This document shows, piece by piece, positions 36,424-46,700 of a DNA stretch of 47,418 nt. A model generated the notes under the pieces. That model did no database searches. It was not told the DNA's origin and worked only from the letters and a program-made list of their open reading frames with translations. This stretch comes from a virus. How positions within the stretch are numbered: the stretch's first letter is position 1; each line of letters begins with the position of its first letter. The DNA is taken from IMG/VR virus record IMGVR_UViG_3300036790_000457, positions 1 to 47,418 of that record, one strand, 5' to 3'. The position numbers were made by a program, and so were the translations under genes.

Positions 36424-37746
36424 TTAGATGTGGATCCACCACTGACCGCCAACAAACGGGGGCATGTTATTATGGGCCGAACCGCTTCCACTTGAAGCAA
36501 TCTGGGCATTGCCAGTGCCAGTATTCAAGACGGCATCTGTATTCAGCCCCAACCCTGTGGGCCCATACTGACTACCATTAGCAGCAGCCGCCCACGTACC
36601 GGTAAACCCTTCTTGACCGATTACTGGTTGGAACCCACCACTTTGTCCAGCGACAGGATGGGTATGTCCAGTATCTGTGTGAGCGTGAGTGGCATTCTCT
36701 CCAACCGAAAGAGAGTGCTCAGCCTCACCGGGGATTCCCCCATCCCACAATGTTGAACCCATTCCAACCAATGGTTGACTATTCGTTCCAGGGCCAAATG
36801 CACCAACCGGCATGCGGCCTCGCATATCAGGAACGTTAAACGTAGAGGATCCGTCACCATTACCGCCTTGAAGAAACACTCTAAATGCCCCAGCTCCTGC
36901 TGTTGGAGCGTTTGAAACGGTGATTGAGGTCGCACCCACGCCTGTGATGTACGAGGAAGTTCCAAGTCCCGGGCCCTCGATGATGTAGTTGAGCCCGACC
37001 ACTCCACTCACAATGAGAGAAGTAATACTGCTTGAGATCCCTGTAATCGTAGTTCCACTCGCTGTCCCACTAAAGGAGAGAGTCACAGCATTGAAGAGCG
37101 ATGATTGGGACGTTCTTGAAACAGCTGAACCATTAGCCAAGATCCATAGATTGCCCATGCTTGTCGCTGCGGAGAACTTGTAATCTCCTGAAACCCACTC
37201 AGCGGCCTGCCATTGAAGCCCTGAAGGATCCGCACCTCCAACAGTGAGATGAGAGCCTGTAGCACCGACAGGAAGAATCTCCGAAGTGCCGTTACCCGTA
37301 CCAGCGATAAGACCACCGGACGCCGTAAACATTCCACCGAAGTCGCCACCAGTGAGGGTAATCGCCCCATAACGAGGAGGAGAACCAAACGACGTAACAC
37401 CCTTGTGCGTATGTCCGGCATCTGCAGCTGATCCATTTGATCCAGCCTGATTAACCGAGCCAACGCTTTGAATATTATTGGAGTTGCTATTAATAACAAC
37501 ACCGCTGGCAGCCGAAGACTCAACATTAGCAATACGAGCAGTAATAGTAGCGAAGGACTGATTGTACGCCACCGAATAAAGCGGATTGGCTGCCACTGAG
37601 CCGGTGCCATATCCAATGCCTGTCTCCAGTGCCTGAATAGCTTGCACCCATGAGTTTGCGTAAGCCGCCAGCACATACTCAGTGCTATTGACATATGGAT
37701 ACCCAGGAAACGAATAGTCATAAGCTGCAGGCCAAGAAGACGCCAT
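36424..37746 (-). CDS. Tail fibre with C-terminal tail-collar domain
   Basis: This is a 440-residue protein. The N-terminus ANSWVQAIQALETGIGYG and ATITARIANVESSA is helical, possibly for trimerisation. AGSNGSAADAGHTHKGVTSFG is a repeat typical of fibre shafts. The C-terminal third, STFNVPDMRGRMPVGAF, HSLSVGENATHAHTDTGHTH and AHNNMPPFVGGQWWI, is the phage tail-collar (T4 gp12-like) domain with its HxH metal-binding region. TAAGGAG lies upstream of the ATG. Confidence 0.88.
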   Translation of the reverse strand: MASSWPAAYDYSFPGYPYVNSTEYVLAAYANSWVQAIQALETGIGYGTGSVAANPLYSVAYNQSFATITARIANVESSAASGVVINSNSNNIQSVGSVNQAGSNGSAADAGHTHKGVTSFGSPPRYGAITLTGGDFGGMFTASGGLIAGTGNGTSEILPVGATGSHLTVGGADPSGLQWQAAEWVSGDYKFSAATSMGNLWILANGSAVSRTSQSSLFNAVTLSFSGTASGTTITGISSSITSLIVSGVVGLNYIIEGPGLGTSSYITGVGATSITVSNAPTAGAGAFRVFLQGGNGDGSSTFNVPDMRGRMPVGAFGPGTNSQPLVGMGSTLWDGGIPGEAEHSLSVGENATHAHTDTGHTHPVAGQSGGFQPVIGQEGFTGTWAAAANGSQYGPTGLGLNTDAVLNTGTGNAQIASSGSGSAHNNMPPFVGGQWWIHI

Positions 37747-37756
37747 CGATTACTCC

Positions 37757-39532
37757 TTACGATCCCTGTAGGCCGCCGCTGACATTCAACGTGAATGTGC
37801 CAGCAATCGGGATCTCGTTATTGAGCGTTACCACGTCATAGGTCTCATTGAGATCTTGCACACCCGTCCCTGATGGAAAAGTTGTAATCGGAGTAAACGA
37901 GTTTGTAGAAATAGAAGTTGACCCCACGACCGCCGTTTGAGAAACAGTCACTTGCAGTGTCGTTGTTTCCCCAGGATTCAACACGAGGATGTCCCCGATA
38001 TTTATCTGCACCGAAAGGGGCTCAGTAATCGAAATGGACGTATAAGCAGTTGTGCTCAAAAGAGCAGAAGAAGTGATAATGCGAGTCAAGGAGTTGACGA
38101 TTGCATAGTTGACACCCGATTGCTCAAGAATCGTTGTGTACACATCACCGAGGGCGACTCTAAAACCAAATCCGGTATTAGAGAGTGCCAAAAGATTTGC
38201 AAGCGCAGTAGCCACCAAGGTCTCAGTCGAAGAGTTTCCAAAGGTTGGCAATACAACAACTTCAACCGTAATATTGATCGGAACATACGTTGGAGAAAGA
38301 ATAGTCACAGTCGTATTCGCCATGGACAATGGGACGATGTAATCAAGCACTTGATCCATCAACAACGTACTGGGAGCGCCACCACCAAAAGGAGCGATGT
38401 AGAGGTTTACGAGTTGATAAGTCTCTTCAATAGCCGCCGCCCACTGCACCCCAGCAACTTGGATGCCCAAGGTTGACCAGTCGCTAATGGTGACTGCACG
38501 ATTAAGTGTCTTCAATGAAGCCGGAGCGTTCGTCTGAATGGAAGCGATCGATTCCGCTGCAGTGCCCCCACTCGCTGAAGCCGGATTGGTCACAGCAACA
38601 ATGCCCGGGAAAGCATTCACTGTTGAGGTAATCGTCCCAGCTCCAACATTTCCTGTGGCGCCAACATTCGTGTTGTAAGTAACGTAAATGGGACTCCCAA
38701 GCGGAGGTACAAGTCCGTTAACCCCATCACCAAACTGAATGTAAAAAATGCCGTTAGCATCCACATAGTTGGTATAAACCTGATCATCAGGACCATAATC
38801 AATAAGACTCTGTGCATACGTCCACTGATTTGGGCCCGTCCCGAGGTCCACATAAACAGTGAAGCTGTCTGCACTCACAGGCGTGTACTGGAGCCCATAA
38901 GACTGATTCACTGTCCCATTTGAGATAGCCGTCGTAGGGATGATGGTGGCCGTCGAAGGAATACCAAACTCGGTCCAAAGATTGATTGCGTTGTAAAACT
39001 GAGGAAGGCTCGTATACGTCGTTCCTTGCACAGCCGAGACCGAACCCGTGTAAGACGGCGTTGCCAAGTTAGGCCCAATAATGGTCAAACTTTCAGTTGT
39101 CTGAAAAACGATAGGTGCCTGCGTCGAAGACCCCGGTGTTGAGAAGAGCGTGCCCTGCGGAATCGTAAAAGGATAAGAGCCCCCCGACAAGGCCGAAGAA
39201 ATCAGAATCTGCAGTGTCACTGTCGACCCTGTCGACAAAGTGGGTGTGTAGTCAAGCATGGCCGCTAGATTGAGAATCGAAGATGGCTGCGTGGCTGTTT
39301 GAATAAAAGCTTCGCCAGCAAGTCGGTCAAGGTAATAGCTGAGGATGTCCACCGAATAAGCGAACATCTGAAGCATTACAATGCCAAAATCAGAAGCCGA
39401 CTGCGACGTCCATTCGGGCAAATAGACAGGGATCCTCGCAACAAGATCCGTAAGAACCGAAGCGTAATCTCGGCTTGAATAATCAAAGACGGGGTTGCCT
39501 GATCCAGTGCTAGAAGAGTTGACAAAGGTCAC
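37757..39532 (-). CDS. Baseplate J-like protein
   Basis: This is a 591-residue protein. DFGIVMLQMFAYSVDILSYYLDRLAGEAFIQTAT is the gpJ/gp6 N-terminal signature, and AAMLDYTPTLSTGSTVTLQI follows. VYTNYVDANGIFYIQFGDGVNGLVPP with YVTYNTNVGATGNVG is the central baseplate J core. AVTISDWSTLGIQVAGVQWA and a C-terminal wedge domain follow. It forms the baseplate wedge ring with the gp25-like protein. It overlaps that gene by 4 nt. Confidence 0.9.
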   Translation of the reverse strand: MTFVNSSSTGSGNPVFDYSSRDYASVLTDLVARIPVYLPEWTSQSASDFGIVMLQMFAYSVDILSYYLDRLAGEAFIQTATQPSSILNLAAMLDYTPTLSTGSTVTLQILISSALSGGSYPFTIPQGTLFSTPGSSTQAPIVFQTTESLTIIGPNLATPSYTGSVSAVQGTTYTSLPQFYNAINLWTEFGIPSTATIIPTTAISNGTVNQSYGLQYTPVSADSFTVYVDLGTGPNQWTYAQSLIDYGPDDQVYTNYVDANGIFYIQFGDGVNGLVPPLGSPIYVTYNTNVGATGNVGAGTITSTVNAFPGIVAVTNPASASGGTAAESIASIQTNAPASLKTLNRAVTISDWSTLGIQVAGVQWAAAIEETYQLVNLYIAPFGGGAPSTLLMDQVLDYIVPLSMANTTVTILSPTYVPINITVEVVVLPTFGNSSTETLVATALANLLALSNTGFGFRVALGDVYTTILEQSGVNYAIVNSLTRIITSSALLSTTAYTSISITEPLSVQINIGDILVLNPGETTTLQVTVSQTAVVGSTSISTNSFTPITTFPSGTGVQDLNETYDVVTLNNEIPIAGTFTLNVSGGLQGS

Positions 39533-40245
39533 GACGGAGCCGTCACTTGCACCACTGAGCCGCCCGTCGAAACTGTAACCGTATTCACGTTTGCATACGG
39601 TACTACAGTGAACTGAATATCTATAGTTAGTGTCGACGGTGCTTGCGTAATATTATACGAAGGCGTCACACTAACAACTTGAACACTCGGTTCCCATGTC
39701 TGAATAGCCGTCGTAATATCACTGGGAAGAAGAGCGATGAGCCGAGAGTTAATCGAAGCAAACAAAGAACCTTCAACCGGCGAACCGTATTGAGGCATCA
39801 TCACTCTTTCACCAAGCATTGTCAGCACGATGGTCTCAATATGTTGAGCCAAAATACTGACAGCATCGGTAAGAACAGCCACACCACCGGTCGAAGGATC
39901 AATCTGAAAGGGAACTGCCATTTCGATTCCCGTTGGCGAAGGAGGAAGCGCCGGAGTAATCGTCGTGATGGGCGAAGATGAGCCTACGACAGTGAGCGTA
40001 AAGACCCACGTGCCTGTGTCGTTAACAGTATCCTTTACGGTACCCGAGACAATGTATGAACCAACCCCAAGAACTCCAGTAGCTGTGATGGCCCCGCCAG
40101 AAGAGACAATCAATGCATTAGAGGCATCAGTCGTCGTGTATGTAACAACTCCTGAGTTCCCGCTCACACTGAGTTGGTTCGTGTACACACTGACCTGATT
40201 AGGAGCAATGGTGTCAAACAATGGAAGTGTTTGAGTAAGTGCCAT
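39529..40245 (-). CDS. gp25-like baseplate wedge protein with N-terminal Ig-like domain
   Basis: This is a 238-residue protein. Residues 1-95 form a cadherin/Ig-like domain (VSGNSGVVTYTTTDASNALIV; YIVSGTVKDTVNDTGTWVFTLTV). Residues about 105-205 are the gpW/gp25 fold: GIEMAVPFQIDP, VSILAQHIETIVLTMLGERVMMPQYGSPV and TAIQTWEPSVQV. Most gp25 proteins are only the second part (about 110-140 aa), so the Ig-like extension is unusual. TAATG coupling upstream. Confidence 0.87.
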   Translation of the reverse strand: MALTQTLPLFDTIAPNQVSVYTNQLSVSGNSGVVTYTTTDASNALIVSSGGAITATGVLGVGSYIVSGTVKDTVNDTGTWVFTLTVVGSSSPITTITPALPPSPTGIEMAVPFQIDPSTGGVAVLTDAVSILAQHIETIVLTMLGERVMMPQYGSPVEGSLFASINSRLIALLPSDITTAIQTWEPSVQVVSVTPSYNITQAPSTLTIDIQFTVVPYANVNTVTVSTGGSVVQVTAPS

Positions 40246-41351
40246 TAGACCGTCGAATACGTCCCACTGATAGAGATATTTGATCCAGCAGTAAACGAAT
40301 AGTTACCTGACACTAGAGGAACTCCTGTTCCGACCCCAGACGAACTATCACAGTTCTGCACAGCTTCTAAGTACGCTGAAGTCCTGCTCGCAGAGAGGTA
40401 GGTAATCAGGTTATTATCATTTGCTGGTACATATGCAAACCCAACCCAGTTGAGGCCATCAGAGGTATCTCCCTTACAGAAGAAATCACGCTCAGGTGGA
40501 GAAGACCCGTTATTTATTGGCAAAGTAAAGAGCCAATACTCAGTCCCTCCCGAGGTCGTTGAGCCAAACTCTAACTCGATATACAGCTGTATCGTTATCC
40601 CAGTCTGTCTAAAGATAGAACTAAGAGAACCGTTCCCAAGAACAGGAGCACCTCCATTAGCACTCCACTCACACGGATACGATGTCCAAATGCTCGGGAT
40701 CTCCGAGAGCGTCAGCCAGTTAGTGCCATCACAAATAAAGACCATTCCTGCGCCCTCACCATAAAGCTTGAGTGAAGACTGACCATTCCAAGTCCCTGAT
40801 GCAAAGGTAATCGTGACAGGGTTGGTAGAAACAGCATCAGTCTTGATTGCACCAAATACCGTGTTTTTTACAGCCGTAGGAGACGTGACGCCAAAGGTTC
40901 CGCTAGTGGCATTCACTTCAAATAGTTGACCATTTGCCGCCACATGATTAGGTGTAGTTGCTGGTTGTGAAACAACAGTAAGTCGAGCCAGTCCAGACAA
41001 AAAACCGATTTGAGAGTTCGTATAGGTTTCAGAAGTGGCTATGGCCGCTGCTTCAGCCGCCGCTGCAGACCCAGCAGGATCATAGGGTCCAGTCGTATCG
41101 GTACTATTGATCCACGTTCCAGACCAATACGGATATTGAGTGTCACCGCCCTCAAAACCGATCCACACACCTGAGTTAGGTGCAGGGGGAGCGATATAAA
41201 TCCCCGAAGGGAACATTGGCCATGCCCAATCCGTTGCGATGGTCGAATCAATAAACACTGTGGGAACCGAGGCAGTAATCCGACCCAATCCCTCAGGATC
41301 ATCACTGTTCACACAAATGCCTCGATAGAGACCGTAATAGAGATCATTCAT
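40245..41351 (-). CDS. Baseplate spike protein, gp5/gpV-like
   Basis: This is a 368-residue protein. Residues 1-90 are an OB-fold (YRGICVNSDDPEGLGRITASVP; PAPNSGVWIGFEGGDTQYPYWSGTW), the core of gp5/VgrG/gpV spikes. A short Ala-rich helix (AAAEAAAIATSETYTNSQIG) links to a beta-rich C-terminal domain with LYIELEFGSTTSGGTEYWLF. The C-terminal part could be a needle or binding module. Overlaps the hub gene by 4 nt. Confidence 0.78.
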   Translation of the reverse strand: MNDLYYGLYRGICVNSDDPEGLGRITASVPTVFIDSTIATDWAWPMFPSGIYIAPPAPNSGVWIGFEGGDTQYPYWSGTWINSTDTTGPYDPAGSAAAAEAAAIATSETYTNSQIGFLSGLARLTVVSQPATTPNHVAANGQLFEVNATSGTFGVTSPTAVKNTVFGAIKTDAVSTNPVTITFASGTWNGQSSLKLYGEGAGMVFICDGTNWLTLSEIPSIWTSYPCEWSANGGAPVLGNGSLSSIFRQTGITIQLYIELEFGSTTSGGTEYWLFTLPINNGSSPPERDFFCKGDTSDGLNWVGFAYVPANDNNLITYLSASRTSAYLEAVQNCDSSSGVGTGVPLVSGNYSFTAGSNISISGTYSTV

Positions 41352-42484
41352 GACATCGACACCCAGATTTGATTATTGAGTGTACCGTTCGGAGTTGTCT
41401 GCGTCTGAGGAATGGCATTGATGGAGTTAGCTGCCCCGAGGCTGTCACGGCCGACACAGAAGTACGTGGTGTACGTCTTCTTGTTCTGCACGTGTTTTGC
41501 TTGTTCGACCCACCACAGTCCATTTTGTGAGCCGTTGGCATTAGCGACATAAATCAGTGACCCCTGCGAAATGAGAGGATTACCCCCAGCCGTCGCCGTC
41601 GCCGTCAGATAGAGCTGATTAAGTGTCCCCTCTCCTTGCACACGAGACGTTGCCTCGGTCTGATTCTGCACAACACAGTGCATCGACTCATTGAAGAGAG
41701 GCTCATTAACAACAGAGCCCATAATCGTCGGCGTTGCACTGCCTGACTGCTGCACATAGATTGACTGGAGGGTCCGAGGATCAACACCACCGAGTTGTCT
41801 ATTCGTGAGTTTGCCGCCCAGAGGAGAGGTCACACCCAATGTCGGACTGAATACCGGAAGAGCTGCTGGGTTGCTCCTGTAATCGTAAGAAGCAACGAGT
41901 CCAGAAATGTTCTGAGGATCAGTCTGACGAGGCTTAAACACGAGCTGCACCCCACTGCAGTAAAAGGTGTAACCAATCTCCTTTGCCAATGCCACACAGA
42001 ACTGCCAGTACGACATCCCGAGCTGAGGACGTGGCGGCCACACCGTTGCGTGAGGAACGATATCAGCGGAGAGACCAAAGAAATTAGCGATGGTCTGGAC
42101 GATTTGAGAGTTCGTTTGTGAGGGCCACATCGTATTGGCCGTCTGCTTCATCTGAAATGACGCCCCTACACATGTAACAGTCAAAGAGTTCCGCTCGACC
42201 AGAGACATGCCCGCCAATGAGTTGTTACCCCTCGTCGGGTGATTGACATAACCGTAAAAAGCCCTCTTGGTCAAAGCAGTACCAAAAGTCAGAACCATGG
42301 GCGTGCCCGAAGGGAGAGAATCAGAATCAACATTGCCGCCCCAATACCGCATTACAGCAACATCGTGCTTGTACTCCTCTTGGATGATCTCAAGCTCATC
42401 AGGTCCGGCCATCGGGGACTGCACTCCAGTCCCATAGAACTGAACACTAGAGGAATAGGACAAGGCAGCGTTAGGAGAACTCAT
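41348..42484 (-). CDS. Baseplate hub protein, gpD/gp27-like
   Basis: This is a 378-residue protein. DELEIIQEEYKHDVAVMRY and PMVLTFGTALTKRAFYGYVNHPT fit the first domain of late-control-D proteins. LSADIVPHATVWPPRPQLGMSYWQFCVALAKEIGYTFYCSG is the characteristic second domain. IYVANANGSQNGLWWVEQAKH and TYTTYFCVGRD complete the fold. It pairs with the spike and LysM protein. Confidence 0.84.
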   Translation of the reverse strand: MSSPNAALSYSSSVQFYGTGVQSPMAGPDELEIIQEEYKHDVAVMRYWGGNVDSDSLPSGTPMVLTFGTALTKRAFYGYVNHPTRGNNSLAGMSLVERNSLTVTCVGASFQMKQTANTMWPSQTNSQIVQTIANFFGLSADIVPHATVWPPRPQLGMSYWQFCVALAKEIGYTFYCSGVQLVFKPRQTDPQNISGLVASYDYRSNPAALPVFSPTLGVTSPLGGKLTNRQLGGVDPRTLQSIYVQQSGSATPTIMGSVVNEPLFNESMHCVVQNQTEATSRVQGEGTLNQLYLTATATAGGNPLISQGSLIYVANANGSQNGLWWVEQAKHVQNKKTYTTYFCVGRDSLGAANSINAIPQTQTTPNGTLNNQIWVSMS

Positions 42485-42786
42485 TGCACCAACGTTCCTT
42501 GACCCATTACCGGATTAATCGGGATTTTCATTGCTGTGCCCACCGGAATATTGAGCGGATAAATGAGTGAAGGATTGATATCGAAGATCGCCCACCACAA
42601 CTGCGGATTACCCAACAACCGAGCAGCCACAGTATCGGGCCGATCAGCAGGCTGCCAGATGTAAAGGGTGAACGGAGACGATGACGCAGGGACGTCACGA
42701 AGCACCGAAATGTTGTACGTGCCGCTGGAATCAGGCATCCGAGCGACAGTCCCTTGAACATAACGTGATTGCTGTTGAATACTCAT
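42481..42786 (-). CDS. LysM-type baseplate protein
   Basis: This is a 101-residue protein. RPDTVAARLLGNPQLWWAIFDINPSLIYPLNIPVGTAMKIP is the LysM-like/gp53 fold that caps tube initiators in phages and contractile injection systems. N-terminal strands, TYNISVLRDVPASSS. It directly follows the CIS-tube protein; in Afp7-like proteins the two are one polypeptide. Confidence 0.83.
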   Translation of the reverse strand: MSIQQQSRYVQGTVARMPDSSGTYNISVLRDVPASSSPFTLYIWQPADRPDTVAARLLGNPQLWWAIFDINPSLIYPLNIPVGTAMKIPINPVMGQGTLVQ

Positions 42787-42804
42787 GCGCTCGGTCCTCC
42801 TCTC

Positions 42805-43737
42805 TTAGTTCCCATGCAAAAACCCTGATGTTGCTCCGGCCCCGCCACTAGTGCTCACTGGAGGTGGACCATTTACTGTAGAAGTCGAGTTGGCGCCTGT
42901 TACAAGAGCAGTATTATTCGTGCCCGCACCAGTTGGTGCCTGCGCTGCCACATAGGTAGTCACCATCTGCAAATCAATCTCACAACGAGAAGGAATCATG
43001 TTGTGTCGAAAGATTCCATAAGTGATGTTGACTGAAGAAATGTAACCAGTAAATCCCCACACCTGTCCCGAAGCTGTTATCCCAAACACGACCTGCATAG
43101 GCGTCGAAACCGGAACGGCACCACTCGACTCAAACGTACCCATGAGAGAGTAAAGCGCTGCAGTATCCTTAAGCACTCCTCTGTTCTCATTAGGATTCTG
43201 GTCGTACATCATGTCGTATGTGCGATCAAAAATCAGAGACCACGACACCGTCTGACTATTTGTCAGGTTAGGTACAGAAGTTGAGTTACTCAATGTATTC
43301 AGCGCATTTCCGGTTGTGTCCTGAGCAGCAGTCACATTACTTTGAGATGTGCTGTTGTAAAGATATGCAGGAGGAACCGAACCCATATTGGTCTGAAACG
43401 ACGCCACAATCTGATTAGGATTATAAATAAAGTAGAGATAGCTCACTTCATCGATATTGGTCAAAGATCCTGGGAGATTTCGCATAACACCAATCCGTTG
43501 TATTGGCCAGTTCGGATCACCGCCGTACGGATTTATAGGAGCGCCTGTATTGTTCGTAATCGGAAGAGGAGGATTAGAGTAACTTTCGATTCCAAAAAGA
43601 GCACCCGCACCGAGACCCGCTGTCATACCATTAGCTAATGTTAACGCTGTAGATCCTGCTCCAAAAAAAGTTGAACCAACATCCCCGGTACCCGCAGCCA
43701 CAACAGCGGCATTAGTTATAGGAGTCGACGTTGTCAT
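42805..43737 (-). CDS. CIS-tube-like tail tube initiator
   Basis: This is a 310-residue protein. SYLYFIYNPNQIVASFQTN is the strand that opens the tube fold. VSWSLIFDRTYDMMYDQ, MQVVFGITASGQVWGFTGYISSVNITYGIF and MIPSRCEIDLQMVTTY match the tube-type domain of Afp7/CIS initiators. Both ends are disordered, Ala/Gly/Ser/Thr-rich. It connects tube and hub. Confidence 0.75.
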   Translation of the reverse strand: MTTSTPITNAAVVAAGTGDVGSTFFGAGSTALTLANGMTAGLGAGALFGIESYSNPPLPITNNTGAPINPYGGDPNWPIQRIGVMRNLPGSLTNIDEVSYLYFIYNPNQIVASFQTNMGSVPPAYLYNSTSQSNVTAAQDTTGNALNTLSNSTSVPNLTNSQTVSWSLIFDRTYDMMYDQNPNENRGVLKDTAALYSLMGTFESSGAVPVSTPMQVVFGITASGQVWGFTGYISSVNITYGIFRHNMIPSRCEIDLQMVTTYVAAQAPTGAGTNNTALVTGANSTSTVNGPPPVSTSGGAGATSGFLHGN

Positions 43738-46700
43738 GAGTCCTGCACCACCTTCATTCCGGTACGCCGCTCGATAGCGTCGATCACCATGTTTGCGAAC
43801 TGACTAGCCTCACCTGGAGTTCCACCACTCATTTGAATAGGCATCGTGACGTAAATGTTGCCACCCGTGTGGCCCCCACTCATGGAGAAAGCTGCAGAGC
43901 CACCCATCCCACTGCCCGAAGGTGTAAAGCTCGTGCCAGGATCACCCACGGCGTATTGACCGGAAGGTGAAGCAAACGCAGCACCACCGTATGCTGACTG
44001 AGCCCAACCTGTCGACTCCAAAGCCTTGGAAAACACCGACAGTGAAGCGTTCGATTTGAGGGCCGAAAGAATAGGTGCCATGTTGCCCTGCTTGATTGTG
44101 GACACTGTGGCCGCAACACCTTCAGCCCAGCTCGGGTAAGAGTTGGTGAGGCCGCCCAGCGAGGACGAGCCCGGCTCAGGAAGCTTCGTGTTGAGCGGAT
44201 CGTGCATTACCTTTGCGTTATAAGCGCCTGAAGCACCCCACTGTCCTTCGTGTTGCTGCCACGCATTGATATCAGTAATGGCACCAACAGCATCACCGAT
44301 ACCGAGTCCGGCCAGCACAGCTTGAGAGAACTGTGTCGGTGTTGAAATACTGCCCCCCGATGACGAGAGGATCGCTGAAGAGCCCGTTGCGGATCCGCCC
44401 GCCCCAGCCGAAGGAGACGTAGAAGCGGTGCCAGAAGAGCTGCTACCTCCCGCCACGCCACCGCCTGCTGCAGCACCTTCCATGCCACCAAGACCACTCA
44501 CCATTGAAAGGAAGCTGTTACCGGTGCCAACGTTCATGCCGCCGCCAGAGTGAGAATCATTAGCAGGTTGTCCAACCGATGCTTGCGCAGCCTGAACAAC
44601 ACCTTGTCCAGCCCCACCACTGACGACACGACGGATAGTTGAGAGGTGCGCAGTATCGACAGCCTGGATTTGCACAACCGTGCCCGTGTGCGGGGCAGCG
44701 ATTTGCTTGCCGCCACCAATGTAAATGGCGACGTGAGAGTTGGGGCCCTCCCCTGGCTCGTTGTAAAGAATCAGGTCTCCCGGCTGTGCAGCACTGAGAC
44801 CACTTACTGCTTTACCCACCGTCGCTTGTTGCTGCGAAGTACGAGGCAGGCTAATGCCAACTTGAGCGAAAACGTATTGCACGAGACCCGAACAGTCGAA
44901 AGCCTTCCCTGCAGTCTCACCACCATACACATAGGGAGTGCCGAGCTGTCCAGATGCGATACTCACAACGGACGATCCAGTTGCACCACTGGCTCCTCCC
45001 GCCGTCGTTGGATCACCCATGGCCTGAAGATGCCAAGGCTCGCTCTTAGGCGCAGGCGTATAAAGACCAAACTTCTGAGCATTTGCTGCAATCCATTTGA
45101 ACTGCGAAGGCGGCCCAACGTCAGCAGCCTTACCGGCTTGGTGTGCAGAGTGCCCGGGGGCAGCCACACCCTGACCACCCTTGAGAGCGTAAAGATTCGC
45201 TTGCTGTTGTGACGTCCGATGTCCAGACGAAATCTGGACAGCAGGATTAGCCTTCATCATCGCACTCATGCGGCCTGCCAACGTTGGAGTCATTCCTTTT
45301 GTGGTGGTCGCACCCGTCGAGGGGTCACCCATAGGAATATCTTCAGGCTCACCACCGCCACCGGTACCCGGGGGATTATGACTAGACATGTACTTGAGAA
45401 CTTTTTCAATAGCTGCACCACTCACTACTGCCTTAATCCCATTCTCAAGATCACCAAGGAGGCCGCCGCTACTACTCTTTTTCTTGGCCGTTGTTGTCGT
45501 GGTCGTTTTTTTAGAAGTAGTGCCACCACCTCCTAACAGATGACCCAAAGCCGTCAAACTTATTTGATCAAGCTGAACCGAAACTGGCCACGTGTTGCCT
45601 GTTTCATTACTTCCTCTTATGTAGAAAGGAGAAGACTGTGATCCGTCAGCTACTTGACCTCCCATTGGACCACCACCGCCTCTGCCACCTCCCATTACAG
45701 TACTGGCGGCACCAGAAACTCCACCAGCTCCAGCGCCAAACAGTGTTGATGCACCTTTAAGAAGGACAGCACCTCCCGCAATGTGTGAAGCAGCCCCAAG
45801 ACCTCGACTAAGCCCAGCGGCACCTCCCGCAACAATGCTCGGAATAGGGCCAAGATGCTGAGTAATATCTCGCTTCGTATCAGCCCACCACGTGTCAAGA
45901 TGAGCTATAAGACTCCGAGCACCCTTTGTGTGTTGGTACTGCGCTTCAGTATTAGACGTCTGTGCTGTAGCTACACCAAGCTGCTTTTCCCATTGAGTGC
46001 CCGACATGGCCTGTGACGCCTTAGGGAGATTTCCACCAGTTGATGCATATTGCATTAAGAACTGCATCATCCCAGTAGGAAGCTGAACTCCACGTTGTGC
46101 CAAGTTTCCTTGAATCTTTGTCCAGTTCTGTTCAGTCAGTTGAGCGTTACCACCCCCGAACGAGGTTCTCAAAGTAGCCCCTGACATCTTTCCCGAACCG
46201 GGATCAAGGGCTGCCATAATGTTCTTCATGACAGTATTAGTGCCGCCTACACCCAAAGTTTTCGGATTAATGAGTGCCCCTCGACCACCCGTAACTGTTT
46301 GAAGATACTGCAACAACGGGCCCGAAGTCAGACTATTGACCATCTGTGTTGATTGAGATGCAGTCATACCACCAACACTTGAGGCAGCATTCAAAAAAGA
46401 AAACATGTTCTTCTGGTTACGAGATCCTGCTTTCAACGAAGACATAACCAACGAGTTATTTTGAATCGTCCCCAGGGCAGTGTTTAAATCATTTGGACCA
46501 GCATTACGAAGTCCTGTAAAGGTGCTCACTGTCGTGGTGGTATTACCACTACCAGAACCACCCCAAATGTTGTTGGCCTGCCGGGCAATGAGATCAGTGG
46601 GCATCCCTCCAGCCTGATTAGCAGCCATAGCAGAGTTAATACCGCCTGCCATCTGAGCACCAACCTCACCCATGGCGCCCAAAGCAATCATACGAGTAGC

